From Dolomedes plantarius (taxonomy: Eukaryota > Arthropoda > Arachnida > Araneae > Dolomedidae): a DNA stretch of 64,000 nt. This document shows positions 1-12,195 of this stretch, piece by piece. The stretch's first letter is position 1. Each line of letters begins with the position of its first letter. A model generated the notes under the pieces. It saw nothing but the letters and a program-made list of their open reading frames with translations, was not told the origin of the DNA and made no database searches. The translations under genes were made by a program, and so were the position numbers. The stretch is from NCBI GenBank assembly GCA_907164885.2, contig OU015490.1, positions 235,885,622 to 235,949,621 on the forward strand, in the 5' to 3' direction.

Positions 1-1773
1 TATTAAAAAAATAGATTTTATTTATAAACCTCATTTAAAAAAAATTGATTTTGACCTATAAACTTCGAAACCAAGAAAATTAAACATGCTACTTTGCAAA
101 CTAAAAACACTTTAACAATATTTAAAAATTCTTGAAACTGTTCATTGTAGAAAAGTATTTGTAAGAATATATTTTAATAAATTGGACAGAAAATGAGATT
201 TTAAATCCAACAGAAAATGGCGTAAACTTTAAATGAGACAAACACTTTCCGTGAAAATCCCCAAAATTTCAAATTTGTCTTAAATTAATTTTCGCCAAGG
301 AAATTCTCAGAATTGAAGAATGAAAGTTAATTACAATTACTTTAGTAAGAATGCTAGTCGAAATAATCATATCTCGTTTAATTCAAAAATTTGAAGTTAT
401 TTTCGTATCTAAAGAAGTACGGTAAATTAATGAGAAACGCTGTCAGCGAGCGCAAATAAATAACTTTCAAGTGAAAATTGAAAAAGGATCAAACATTTTT
501 TTACAATAGAACCAAAAGATTAAAATGTTTTCTCTAAAATAAATTCAGTCTTTTCCTAAAAGAAATTTAATGTCTTCTGCAGAACATGAATGCTTAATAT
601 TTTTATTTATTGAAATTTATTGCCTAAAATATCGTAGGATGGTATCTGAACACACTCCACCCCATAAATCTATTAGAGTATATCTAAAATGGAAACTTAC
701 TAAGTATTATCCATGAAAGAATGTAATATTTTACTATAAATTAAATCAAATTATAATTTATTTAGAGTTTGTTCTAGTCTTCAAAATACATAAAAATTCT
801 TTACTCTAACAAATGAAACGCTAAAACTAAGTCAAAGAGTTCCATTAATGGGAAGACCAACATACGATGGGCAAGAAATAATATTAATTTGCGGATTTTT
901 TTTTTACTCTGTTAGAATCTTTCATAAAGCTTTACTGTTACTTCTTTAACTACCCACGTATTGCAAATATTTTCTTGACCAAAAAACTTGTCTATAGTAC
1001 GAACATTTCAATTAAAAAATTTCGTGCGAAAAAGGTAGTTAAAATTATCGTATTTTATCTGCATTTTTCGTTTCCTCCTTTCCTTCCTTTAATGTCGCAA
1101 AAACCCCGTGACACCGTGTATCATACGGAAACTAATGTTTGCATTTCAAGTAAACTAAAATTTTACGCTGCTAGACACTGACTGCCACATTATTCAGTTC
1201 TTTGATTTTTTAAATCATCTTCACTTTTGCAAGTGGTACAAAACTTTAATTAAAACTTCTTAAAATTCCTCCTGAAGGCAAAAAGAAAGAAACGTAGCTG
1301 TATAAAATTTTCAAACGTCTATGTAGATGCAGGGTTAATAAATTCGGAGAGTAGCGAATTGTCTTGATCAACATTATGAAAGAATTGGATACAATCTAAG
1401 AATATGTAGTCAAAAAGCAGACTGATACAGCTATTCCCTCTCTTGGACAAACGATGGGTAAACTGCTGGACCAGCTCTTCTCGATTAAAAGAAACATTAT
1501 CAGATCTCTCTATGTTCATTTTAATACAGATCCAGGTATCCAGATCTCTGTTAAAATGAACATAGGAGTTTGTGCTGCGTACCGATTCTTGAAATTTAAA
1601 CAAGCTTATCAGTGACTTTGAAAGCTTAGTAGACACGGCCAACATCTGGTGGGCACATCCTCACGTCGCTCTCTTATTAGGCTTTTAGTCGTCAATCAAA
1701 ACAAAATCACTCGAAAGACACAGGCCTTCTCAAATATAATGTCTGTTTGAAAGGAGTACAAACTATATATATA
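1..1773. other. AT-rich stretch, no gene recognised
   Basis: This stretch is AT-rich with frequent homopolymer runs. The longest open frame (minus strand, 1319-1645, 108 codons) spans a hairpin, resembles no family I know and is probably chance. No RNA gene or transposon end was seen apart from the small inverted repeat listed separately. Confidence 0.6.
1510..1565. repeat. Short perfect inverted repeat
   Basis: The arm ctatgttcattttaa at 1510-1524 is the exact reverse complement of 1551-1565. The 26 bp loop itself contains two cagatc words. This could be the core of a small foldback element, but no terminal repeats or target duplication were found around it. Confidence 0.6.
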
Positions 1774-3573
1774 CCGGGTGGCCATAATTAAACTGACAGT
1801 GCTCACAGTGTTCTGTAGCGCGATCTATTTGCGAGAATGACGCCACATTTTGTTGGAAGATTAAACAAGACAGGGGACGAAATATTCCGCGAAAAAATAA
1901 ATTAGTTCCAAAAGTCACCGCTAGGGGAATATTCGGCGCTGTGTAATAGAAAATAGAGTGTTAACAAATGCAAATCAATACGGAAATTACCTTTTATTTT
2001 GCATTCAAATGATGTTCAATGTGGCTGCCGTTGTTGTGGACCACATATTGCATTCTGTGCACAGTATGCACAACAGCAGAAAGTAACATGTCTGCAGGAA
2101 TCTCCCGTACAGTCCGTGATATGTTATCCTTCAACGTAGCCAGGTCCTGGACCACTCCTTGATAGACCTTGGACTTAAGGTAACCCCATAGCCAGAAGTC
2201 GCATGGGGTAAGATCAGGCGCCCGAGGTAGCCATGCAATTAGAAAGTAGCGGTTAATGACTCTTTCTGTTGTGAATTTCTGTCGTAGCAGCTGTTGCACC
2301 CGTACAGCAACGTGTGCAGGGGTTCAATCTTGCATGAAAATGATTTCCCCCAGGCATTGTCTTTGCTGAAGTGCCGGAATGACAAAGCTGTTCAACATGT
2401 GGCGATATTTCTCTCCGGTAACAGAACAGGTTTCCGGTCCTGTCGGGGTAATGTTCTCATAGAAGAATGGACCTACGATAAATTCCGCTGTGAACCCACA
2501 CCAAACAGTTATCTTTGGTGAATGTAAGGGAATTTCTGTGACTGCATGTGGTGATTTGTCATCCCAAATTCGGCAGTTCTGGGTATTCACAGTTCCATGC
2601 AGGTAAAAGTGGGCCTCGTCTCCCCATAAGATTTTCCACGGCCAAGCATCATCCACCTCCATTCTGGCAAGAAAGGTGAAAGCAAAAGTCAATCGCTTAT
2701 CATGGTCGGGGTACAGTAACTCCTGTACACGGCTGATCTTGTACGGATAGAAGTTGATAATCTTTCGTAAGATTTTCCATACCGTACTGTAAGGCATATC
2801 CTTATTCCGAGCTAATCCACGAGCGCTAGAGGTGGCAGCAATATTGTCTGGTCCTCTGTCGACAATCGCCGTGGCAACTGCTTCGATTGTATCCTGTGGT
2901 ACAGGTTTTCGTCCTCTTCCTGACTGAACCTTTAGAGAACCTGTTCTCTCAAACGTCGCAACCATTGCTTTTAGCCCATTAACTGACACAGGACCATTAC
3001 CTTTACGCATTTTTTTGTGCGTTCTAAAAGCACGAAGAGCGACTGACGCGTTGCACTGGTTGAGGTAAGAGAATTTGACCAGTAACGCACGCTCGACTAA
3101 AGAAGGAGACATTGCACATAAACTTTCAATCCGATTGATTCGAAACGTAACACATTGCCTTTTAAAACCCAAGCAGCTGGCACTGTGCCAATGGATGTAA
3201 CGTGAAATTTGAATAAAGAACTTCTTCTTCTGCTCAGCGTACGTGATATTGCAGATCACGAGACTTTATCGGTGTTTATGTAGATTTTACGCTTTTTTAA
3301 AAGTGTTGCCATATTGCACTTGAACTAAATAAGAAAATGTGCATAATAAAAGGTAATTTTATTCCGTATTAATTTGCATTTGTTAACACTCTATTTTCTA
3401 TTACACCGCGCCAAATATTCCCCTAGCGGTGACTTTTGGAACTAATTTATTTTTTCGCGGAATCCTTCGTCCCCCGTCTTGTTTAATCTTCCTACAAAAT
3501 GTGGCGTCATTCTCGCAAATAGATCGCGCTACAGAACACTGTGAGCACTGTCAGTTTAATTATGGCCACCCGG
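1774..3573 (-). mobile_element. Mariner-superfamily transposon with long terminal inverted repeats
   Basis: Both ends begin ccgggtggccataattaaac and are flanked by TA dinucleotides (1772-1773 and 3574-3575), the target duplication expected for IS630/Tc1/mariner elements. The inverted repeats are unusually long, about 225-230 bp each (1774 to about 2003, and about 3341 to 3573), with only scattered mismatches. They enclose one transposase gene on the minus strand. The left end sits beside a TA-rich run. The high similarity of the two arms and the nearly open reading frame suggest a fairly young insertion; that is inference. Confidence 0.88.
1994..3112 (-). pseudogene. DUF4817-type mariner transposase, one in-frame stop
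   Basis: The frame is open from an ATG at 3112 (a Met at 3259 is further upstream in the same frame) to the stop at 1994-1996, except for one TGA at 2324-2326. The N-terminal part is helix-turn-helix-like and matches the DUF4817 pattern (ALLVKFSYLNQCNASVALRAF). A linker with SGRGRKP and VWKILRK follows, then the catalytic core: first Asp in WGDEAHF, second Asp in IFMQD, third acidic residue in APDLTPCDFWLWG. The TGA falls directly after the second catalytic Asp, where relatives usually have a small residue such as Gly, so a single GGA to TGA change would explain it. There are 42 residues between the second and third catalytic Asp, longer than classical mariner (34). The enzyme would cut and paste its own TA-flanked element. 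As it stands the product would lose the third catalytic residue. Confidence 0.85.
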
Positions 3574-4047
<474 letters not shown>

Positions 4048-4439
4048 TCTTTAGTGCTAAATGTAGAGAGATGAAATGCCTTCGAACGACTATCTTAGAG
4101 AATACACTATAAGACTACAGGAAACATATGACTCTATTTTGCACGATCATAACTACTCAGATTAACAGTGCAGGAGTTCAATATGAAAGTCGTGTTGGAT
4201 ACTAGATTTAGGCCTAAATATCTCTGTTATCTATCCTTTAGTCTCTGTTAAGCGTATACTTCACGGCACTACTTTTAAACGCTACACTGATAAGGTTCAA
4301 AACAATGACAGGTATCAAACTGGGCAGAAGGAACAAGCTTTGAACTTGGAAAATTGCATAGACTCACCTTTTTTTCGATTGTGACTAAAATTAGTTGATT
4401 ATTTGTCTTCGGCAAACCTGCTTAAAGCATTAAGAGGTG
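4048..4439. other. No gene seen
   Basis: No coding frame, RNA gene or terminal repeat was recognised in this stretch. Confidence 0.5.
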
Positions 4440-4860
4440 CACGCCCGTAGCTTCAAGAATGCAGCCCTAAATTTCTCACCCACTAAATCCCCAGTACTTG
4501 TTATGAGGCGAAGGGGAATCCCTTTCCTGGTGTTTCCCATTTACTGAGGTCCTTACAGTCGAAGGTGTTTATTAATTGCCGGCTTTCTGGAATCCATATG
4601 ATACATCTGAACGAATGGTAATCCAGTTGTCAATTTTGTTTTCTTCCAACCTGGGCAGGTACTTTGTTCTAACAAAATTCGCCCATCCACACCACGATAT
4701 TGTCAGCTATTTTATTAAAGAAGCACTATATTGATGAGCCAAACTGTTCCCTTCGAGCGGCAACTTAAAAATATCCATGTCTTTGCATGGGATTCAAACC
4801 CGAACCCCTTGTGTGTTCACGTCGCTATCCGCTATTAGACAGCAGAAACGACATGTAAAC
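4440..4860 (-). mobile_element. Candidate tRNA-derived SINE (decayed)
   Basis: Read on the minus strand from about 4850, the sequence has an A-box-like stretch (taatagcggatagcgacg) and about 30 bp later a near-consensus RNA polymerase III B box (ggtttgaatccc, around 4788-4799). A non-tRNA body follows. This is the layout of a tRNA-headed SINE. No target duplication was found, so the boundaries are approximate. It could instead be a tRNA pseudogene fused to unrelated sequence. Confidence 0.4.
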
Positions 4861-5352
4861 GGAGGACGAAAATATGAACTCGAATTGCTTGTACATGTAT
4901 GAGTAATTCGTCAAGCTAAGTCTTTCTATATACCATTCATGCAGTTTTATTAGTTTCATTTATACTTTTTTAATCAATGCCGAACTACAAATAGGTATAT
5001 CTGAAGACGCAATGGCCTTGATGTTCCTGACTTCCCCTCGTAGTGTACCACGTTGTTTACTTACAGGGTGTGTAAGTTGTAATGAAACCTACAAAAAGCA
5101 TGGCTTAGATTAACAAAATATCCTAGGGTAAGTGCTTGCCACATAAGGAAAAAAATTATGTGAGGACATTTTTTTACAATACAAAGCGGTAAATGCAATA
5201 CAATTCATCTCAGATGATCATATATCTCTACTGTTGCTTTGAGATAAAAATAATACCTTTCCTCCAGAAATGCTATATTTTAAATATTTTGTGTTAGATA
5301 ATAGTATATAATTTAGTAAATTTTTTAGTTTCAAAGAAAGGAATTATATTCC
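4861..5352. other. No gene seen
   Basis: AT-rich spacer with no recognisable feature. Confidence 0.5.
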
Positions 5353-5427
5353 TTTCTCTCTCTCTCTCTCTCACTCTCTCTCTCTCTCTCTCTCTCTCCC
5401 CCTCTCTCTCTATATATATATAGAGAG
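5353..5427. repeat. (TC)n microsatellite
   Basis: About 70 bp of CT/TC dinucleotides with two CA and CC interruptions, ending in a short TATATA and a reverse-complement gagaga, so the right edge can fold back on the array. Confidence 0.9.
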
Positions 5428-6128
5428 AATACTTTAATCCTACGTGAGTTGTAAAAATATGGTTTAATTCTATATATATCGTCTAATTACAAAAAATACA
5501 CTAGATACTACAAAATAAAAATTGCACAATCTCTCCATATTTGTCAGAATAAAACTCTCCCGAAATGAGCAGAAGCAGAATGGGTTTAATCATGTTAAAA
5601 CAGTAATTTGAAGTTGTAAAATTATAAACAGTTTTATTGCTGTTTTCTGCTTGCTTTTTCTTGGAAATTTTCGAAGGTTCATTAACTTATGATGAATGCC
5701 AGATAACAAAAAAATCACCCATTGAGCATATGTTAAACAAAATGAACTTGAATGATTAACAGATTTGTCAATAAATTGTTCTAAAATCTATTAATACAAA
5801 ACAATAGGAATTCAGAATAACAACAATATTTAATCATATTTCAGAGTATATTCGTCTTTAAGTGTAGAAGAAAATGGGTCAATTTAAAAGAGAAGGACTC
5901 CCATATTTTGGTTGAAAGGAAAATAGTTTATATAAGGAAAAATTATTTTAATTTCCAAAAAGTGGCGTTAACAAACGAAAAAAAAGTAAAACATTCAATT
6001 ATTGAAATGACATGGAAAATCAAGCAAAATATAACAACAGGGCACTCTCTGTTTTACTCAAATAATCACCTTCTCTAAATAACGAAGAATAATTCTAACC
6101 TTTGAATTTAAAAAAAAGACGAATAGAA
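5428..6128. other. No gene seen
   Basis: AT-rich spacer. No open frame or repeat was recognised. Confidence 0.5.
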
Positions 6129-6459
6129 ATAGACATATTTACTGCTTGTGCCCTTTGTCCGGAACGTGTGCCCCTTGCGCTCCTTGTCCAGACCAGGTCC
6201 ATATGGACTAATGGGGGCACTCCGGTTTAAAATGGCACCACATGGGTAGGAGTCTGACTAAGCCAGGTGCCACCTCAGTTTTGACTGACGACCTCCCGCC
6301 TACCATCATACCATTCCCACCAACTGGCCTCAAAGAACTACTTTCCGGTCTACGGATTTAATGTGTCCAAAGTCGGCGTAGACACGAAGGTATTTAATAG
6401 CCCTTGACAGGATTCACGGTGCGGGATCACTAGGCTACCTCTGGCCCATAGACATATTT
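6129..6459 (-). mobile_element. SINE, family A, with 12 bp target duplication
   Basis: The perfect direct repeat atagacatattt at 6129-6140 and 6448-6459 brackets an insert of about 307 bp. On the minus strand its body shares blocks with the plus-strand SINE at 7.15 kb: taaatccgtagaccggaaag, tggcacctggct, and the end with gtccatatggacctggtctgga. The 5' head contains a tagcctagtgat block that matches the tRNA-like head of the other copy. This copy lacks the (AAC)n tail. SINEs are noncoding and are moved by a partner LINE. Confidence 0.8.
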
Positions 6460-7137
6460 GGTAGAATAATATCAATATACTTTTTTTACGGCATACTCTA
6501 TAACAGCTTTAACACCAAATAATCATTAAATTGAGGGCGACCAAACGGGTTTCGCGAGATTTAATTTAATGTAAAATTAAACTATTTAAAAATTTTCGCG
6601 AGGTGGAAAAAAACTACATAAAACTTAAAAAACACCTTTAACGAAAGAAATGAATAAAGAAGTGTTATTTAAACTCTTATCTATATCTGCTTCTTTAAAA
6701 AAAATTCATGAATTATGCAGAAATGAAAAAAATACCATTTGTGTACTTTTCTTTGATTCAAAGCTAATGTAACAGATGCTCCCTCGAATAATTAAAACAC
6801 ATGTTTAAGCTAAACGGATTACAAAAAAACGATGGATATATAAAAATTTTAAATTTTTTTTTTCTGCCTATAAGAGCTACTTTGCATCCCCATTACACTA
6901 GAGAAATTAAGGTAGAAAAGTGGTTTTCAGTCGAGAAATAAAATTGCTAAAATCATTTGTTCAAGGAATTATATAATACAGTCACGCACAGTTTAAACCT
7001 GTATGGGAATGATAATTGTTAAACAAACGTACAGTCTGGAACCTAAAGGCAGTTGCCGAAAATTAAGTTAAATTTTGAGAAATATTTTCAGAATTTTTTT
7101 TTAGCTGAACATTATTTAAGTTTTCTTTAAAGAAACT
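6460..7137. other. No gene seen between two SINE copies
   Basis: AT-rich spacer with oligo-A and oligo-T runs. No gene was recognised. Confidence 0.5.
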
Positions 7138-7518
7138 TTGATTTACTTCCTCAGGGCTCGATGTAGCCTAGTAGTAGCGAGTCAGCTTTCTGAGCTGAGT
7201 TTGCTCGAATCGAATACCGACAAGCTTCATTTAATACCTCCGTGTCTAGGCCGGGTATGGATACGTTAAATCCGTAGACCGGAAAGTCCCATTATGAGGT
7301 CAGAGAGGGTGGGAGAGGCTACGACCAGCCCACATGATGCCCCTATGGTTACAAGGACAAAATTGCGGTGGCACCTGGCTAAATCGGACTCCGACCTTAG
7401 TGGTGTTGTGATAAACTGGAGTCGCATCCCTCAGTCCGCTAGTTTATATGGACGTGGTCTGGAATATATTAAAGCCAGGAGGCATTAGAAACAACAACAA
7501 CAACAACATTGATTTACT
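7138..7518 (+). mobile_element. SINE, family A, with (AAC)n tail and target duplication
   Basis: The direct repeat ttgatttact at 7138-7147 and 7509-7518 brackets the insert. It starts with a tRNA-like head (A-box-like tagcctagtagtagcgagtc, degenerate B-box-like gctcgaatcgaa), continues with a body shared with the 6.1 kb copy, and ends in (AAC)6 at 7490-7508. The two copies lie in opposite orientation about 700 bp apart and could form a hairpin if co-transcribed. The open frames across it are incidental. Confidence 0.85.
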
Positions 7519-7956
7519 AGTTCAAAAGGAAGATTACTCTAGTATTTCCTCAGTGTCCTTTATTTATGAACTTAAGGAATTCAACAACGTTCGGAGCAGT
7601 TTTTTTTTTTTTTACATAAACTTTACTAGTGAAAATTTCTGTTTCAAATTTTGAGGAAATATAACAATAAAATAGAAAAAATGATACAAAATAGACCATA
7701 ACTATACAAAATTTTTACAAAATAGAAGAGTTTTGGTCGAAACGTTGCAAATTTTTACATAAACGGCTCTAGCTTTACAAAAACAAATTATGTATATAAC
7801 ATTAATTTGTTTTTATAGTATGTATGTCCGTAAGGCACTCCTGAGTGTAATGAACTCAAAACTAATTGATATTTTGATATCTAAAAAAATAAAGGAGATT
7901 TTATGCAATCACATGTTAAATTTCAGTAGTTTCTCAGGAAATATTTTAGAAATGCA
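7519..7956. other. No gene seen
   Basis: AT-rich spacer. No gene was recognised. Confidence 0.5.
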
Positions 7957-8438
7957 CCAAAACCTCGTTTATCCGTCCCCTCGTCGATTCGTATCTCCGG
8001 ATAATCCGGATCAGATTTGTAGACATTTTTATTTAATGTTCACATTAGATAATAATTTTTAACTATGATAGCAAGAACGTAAGTACAAGTACGCCAAATA
8101 TTCGCTTTTTAGTTTGATTCAATGTACAGTTTCTGCATAGATTGTACAATAAATTATGGAAATAAAATGCTTTTTTTCTGAGTTTAACAAAAGCTTTAAT
8201 AGACTCACCAATTCGTTGTTAAGAAATTGTGTGAAAAGTTATTTCAATATTTTTAATGTCTTGTAAACGATAGCATGTAATTTTGTTACAAAGCATATTT
8301 TTTATCGTAATAAAAGGAAAGTCTGCTTAGCTAAGGAGTTTGTTTTGCTTATTACTCATATTACCTGGATTATCTGGATTTTCAATTATCCGTATTGTCT
8401 ATGGTCGGAGTTCGTCCAGATAAACGAGGATTTACTGT
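7957..8438. mobile_element. Pogo/Tigger-like non-autonomous element
   Basis: The left end (cctcgtttatccgtc, then ctccggataatccgga) is mirrored on the minus strand at the right end (agtaaatcctcgtttatctg, then atccagataatccag). Terminal repeats of this cctcgtttatcc kind are typical of pogo/Tigger elements. The roughly 480 bp interior has no transposase and is AT-rich, so this is a MITE-like deletion derivative. The ends are placed to within a few bases. Confidence 0.6.
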
Positions 8439-8463
8439 TCAGCTATAAATCAGCAAACAACAT

Positions 8464-10416
8464 AGGTTGAGCCAAATCTGTAACTCATTTCTTTCTTAGG
8501 ACAGTGGTACCTCGACTTACAAGTTTTTGGAGATACGGGCATTCTCTCGGTAGATTTTTTGCTTCTAGTTACGAGCTAAAATTCAGGTTACGAGCAAGCT
8601 TCTGAAATCCCACCGATAGTTTGCGCAGTGAGCGCCATGTGCTCATCAAATGAGAACACCAGAAACATATAATATTTACAACCTTTATGTACAATTATTA
8701 TACAGTTGCATACATATTATTCTAAGACTACTATCCAGTCTTAAACCGAGAGATTAACACTCAACAATTATCACCCGGGGCAGCTTGCTCTGCCCACACT
8801 TGAGTCGCCCTCCGAAACCGAACAGCGTCCAACCTCTCTCGCAGAGAAATAGCTTAAATTCCCTCCCCCCACACTGGTACTCGCCATGGGTTCTTGGGGA
8901 TGGGATGACCTTGGTCCTAGGATCGCAAGCTCTCCTGCTTCTAAGAATTCTGAGAAAAGGATCTTCGGATTCTCAGAAAAAGGAATTTGGACATTACATC
9001 CCAGTGCAAAAATCGCTCAGCTTCCGTGTCTCGCTTTAAGAGGGTAGCTCGTAATAAAAGCGAAAGCTAGGAAAATGTGGTGAAAATATCGAAAATCAAC
9101 GAATAAGATTTAATTTTTCAGTTCAGCCAAATCTGTAACTCATTTCTTTCGTAGGACAGTGGTACCTAACTTACGAGTTTTTCGAGATACTAGCATTATG
9201 TCGGTAGATTTTTTGCTTCTAGTTACGAGCTAAAATTCGGGTTACGAGCAAGCTTCTGAAATCCCACCACTCGTTTGAGCAGTGAATGCCATGTTACGTG
9301 CTCATCAAATGAGAACCCAAGAAGCATATAATATTTACAACCTTTATGTACAATTATTATGCAATTGTATAATATTATTCTGAGACTACTATCCAGTCTT
9401 AAACCGAGAGATTGGTGTGGCACTAAAATGTCATTGGAAGAAAGGAACTCCATATCTTAATATTTGGTACAGAAAGCTAATGAATGTAGGAAAAGGATGC
9501 TTCAGGTCTTAATAGCTAGTGGATATACATATAATATGGCCAGTGGTGGTCATTCTAAAAAAAAAAGATAAAAGGGTGACAGACACGAGTATATGAAGTA
9601 CTTCGGATTTATTTTTAAATTTAAGTTAGTTAGAGGAGGCTTAAGGCCAGTGGCTTCTTGCCATTTACAAATAGAGGTACATGGTCGATCTCCGGTCAGC
9701 AAGGATCAGGCGGGCGACATGGCTTCCAGTAGCTGCATTGGTATCGCTTCTTTCAGGGCGTCGGAAAAAGGAGTAATGACTGCATGGTCCTGTGGCAAGC
9801 GCTCCCGAGATCTCTCTGTCTGTTTTTCTTCAACCTTTCCCCCGTGCTGGGACGGTCACGTGACTTTTGATTCAGACACCATCTGGAGCATATCACGCCA
9901 ATTCAAGCGCCAAGGCGCACGGCTAGTTCTGTGGACAAAGATTATTGATGTGTCTGCGAGTAAAAAAAGGGATCAAAGGAGAATGTTATGGCCAATCGTT
10001 AGGCAACCCCTTTTAAGGGATTAACATTGGTATTTTCTGTTTCCGCTGATAAGCGATGAATGCTGATAACGTGACCCAAAGGGTGCACATTTTTTGAGAA
10101 AGAAGTGAATGTCTGGGGGACTATATACCCCTGGAAAATTATTGAGGGAACAGCTCCCTAATGCGTTTAAGTATTCGAATGGCAAAGCAGGCTTTAATAG
10201 TAATATTGTAGCCAAAGTTAATAAGCGTTTCAAAACGTTACGACAATTGGATTCTGAGAAAAAGTTCTTCGGACTCTCAGAAATAAGAATCTGGACATTA
10301 CAGCCACAGTGAACGATGCAACAATCGCCCAGCTTCCGTGGTAATAAAAGCGAAAGTGAGGAAAGCGGGGCAAAAAGATCAAAAATCAACGAATAAGATT
10401 TAATTATTCAGTTCAG
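8464..10416 (+). repeat. Imperfect tandem duplication inside a Tigger-like element
   Basis: Unit 1 (8464-9121) and unit 2 (9122-10416) begin with the same 38 bp lead-in and the same roughly 250 bp (gtaggacagtggtacc... to ...taaaccgagagatt). They also end alike (ttctgagaaaa... cagcttccgtg... atcaaaaatcaacgaataag). Their middles differ: 8756-8930 in unit 1 versus about 830 bp at 9413-10245 in unit 2. A 143-codon plus-strand frame at 9593-10024 lies in that private part; I do not recognise it. Confidence 0.7.
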
Positions 10417-10728
10417 CCTTTCTCCTCCTTCCATCAGCATCTTCAAGTCTGATCTCCAAGGTAAATATTGTACATTACACTTAATAAAACAAATTTATCG
10501 CAGTGCAGTCTATTGTATTGCGTTTTTATACAACGTTCGTCGTTTATAAGCACGTTTTTCTTATTTAAAAACATATAACAAAAAATTGTGGTGTTTTGGG
10601 TGAGCCCGGAACCAATTAATGACATTTCCATTCATTTCAATGGGGAAAACTGATTCGAGATACGAGTATTTCGAGTTACGAGCTAAGTCATGGAACGAAT
10701 TAAACTCGCAAGTCGAGGTACAACTGTA
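8502..10728. mobile_element. Tigger/pogo-like element, non-autonomous
   Basis: The left end (cagtggtacctcgacttac, 8502) and the right end read on the minus strand (cagttgtacctcgacttgcg, from 10728) are inverted repeats. Both continue into gttacgagctaa-type sequence, and the right end also carries ttttccccattgaaatgaat. This is a terminal signature of Tigger elements. The right end is followed by TA, the pogo-type target. No DDE transposase frame was found inside. The interior is rearranged by the tandem duplication listed separately. Confidence 0.7.
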
Positions 10729-12195
10729 TTATGAAAAACATGCCTGGAAAATTTCATAGACATATCATGATTATATTTTGAGTTATCACAAGAGTCGTAT
10801 ACATTTCTGATGAAAATTGAATTCCTCAGAAAACAGAGTTTTCCTTCGTGTTGAAATCGACAGCTACTTCTCTTCTTGTAAATTCGTGTTTTCTTCGTGT
10901 AAGCTCTCTCATTTTATTTCAAAGGATCGCACAGAAAAAAATATAAACCGTTTTAGAAACAAAAATTTACATTCTTTAAGAAAGAAAAATTTTAAAAATT
11001 CAGAATTTTCATCAAAATCGACGTTTTAAACGCGGTAGGACATCTTTAATACCTATATATTTAAGTTGCTAAGCCGACTTTTTGGGCAGTCCGTGATAGA
11101 AAACTACTGCATCCATTGACTTCATTTTAGTCTTAAACGAAAGATTGTAATCTGTAGATTTGTCAAATTTGGTTTTCGTAACCGCAATTTCTATTCATTA
11201 GCGATAATTTACAATTAAAAATTGATTTCTGCGCATGCTCAGTGGCATGTTTACATCTGGTTTTAGAAACCCACTGTTTCTACGCACGTTCAGTGGCATG
11301 TTTTAATCATAAGCACGTTTATTCTGAGGAGTCTCTCTAAATTTCTCTCTGCAATTTTTATTTTTATTTTTATGATAATTATGTTTGTGAAATATAAGAT
11401 TAAACCTGATGGAAATTGTTTATTCCACGCTTATTAATTAGCGATAATTTACAATAAAAAAATTGCTTTCTGCGCAGTCTCAGTGACATTTTTAAATCTA
11501 GCTTTAGATACTCAATAAGCACGAGGCTTCTTAAACACATTAATTTCCTTCTGTGAATTAGTATGATTTTCAACATTTGGCAATGATGTGTTGAATAAAA
11601 TTTTTGTATTAGTACATTTATTTGCTATCTAGCTGTCACGTTTTGACGGGTACCAAATACTTACATATTACATTTTTTTTCTTAAACATTGATACTTTGA
11701 AATCATGAAGGGTTAAATAATTCCCTTTATCTCAATAAAGTGAGGTGGTTTTAATAAAGTGAAATAAGAATAAAATGAACATAAATTTATTAAAAACGTA
11801 TTAATCAAAATAAACGATACTCACAACAGTGATAGCAGTTGTCAACGCCGTAATGGCGGTAGGTATACAGTGAACACTTATACTCATTCTCAGTGAGATG
11901 CAAGAAATTGTATAGAGTTAAATAAGCAGTTACTAACTCAACTAACCAGCCTTAATTGGGAATTAACTTAAGAAGCCGTAATACATGTAATTGTGACGTC
12001 ATGGTTAGTTGTTGGGTAAGTACATTTTACAAGGAGTAAATTAGATTGAATGACACAAACCAGTGAAGTTAAAACTTCGGTGGTTTAGCCTGATTCTAAC
12101 GAACATTATCATATTATATTCGAGATACACATTGTGTTTGCAATCCAAAACACAGAAATATGAAAAGAAAAGACAAAACCTTTGTGCTCGAGGAA
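10729..12195. other. No gene seen; one dispersed direct repeat
   Basis: This AT-rich stretch carries a direct repeat: attagcgataatttacaat followed by tttctgcgca...cagtg...cat occurs at 11196-11260 and again at 11436-11500, with a third partial copy near 11275-11320. No coding sequence was recognised. Confidence 0.55.

Noticed and set aside
1319..1645. 108-codon minus-strand frame as a host gene
   Set aside because: It contains a hairpin repeat, lacks splice or promoter context and resembles no family I know.
5343..5427. CRISPR-like or polypyrimidine regulatory tract
   Set aside because: It is a simple TC microsatellite without spacers, in eukaryotic DNA.
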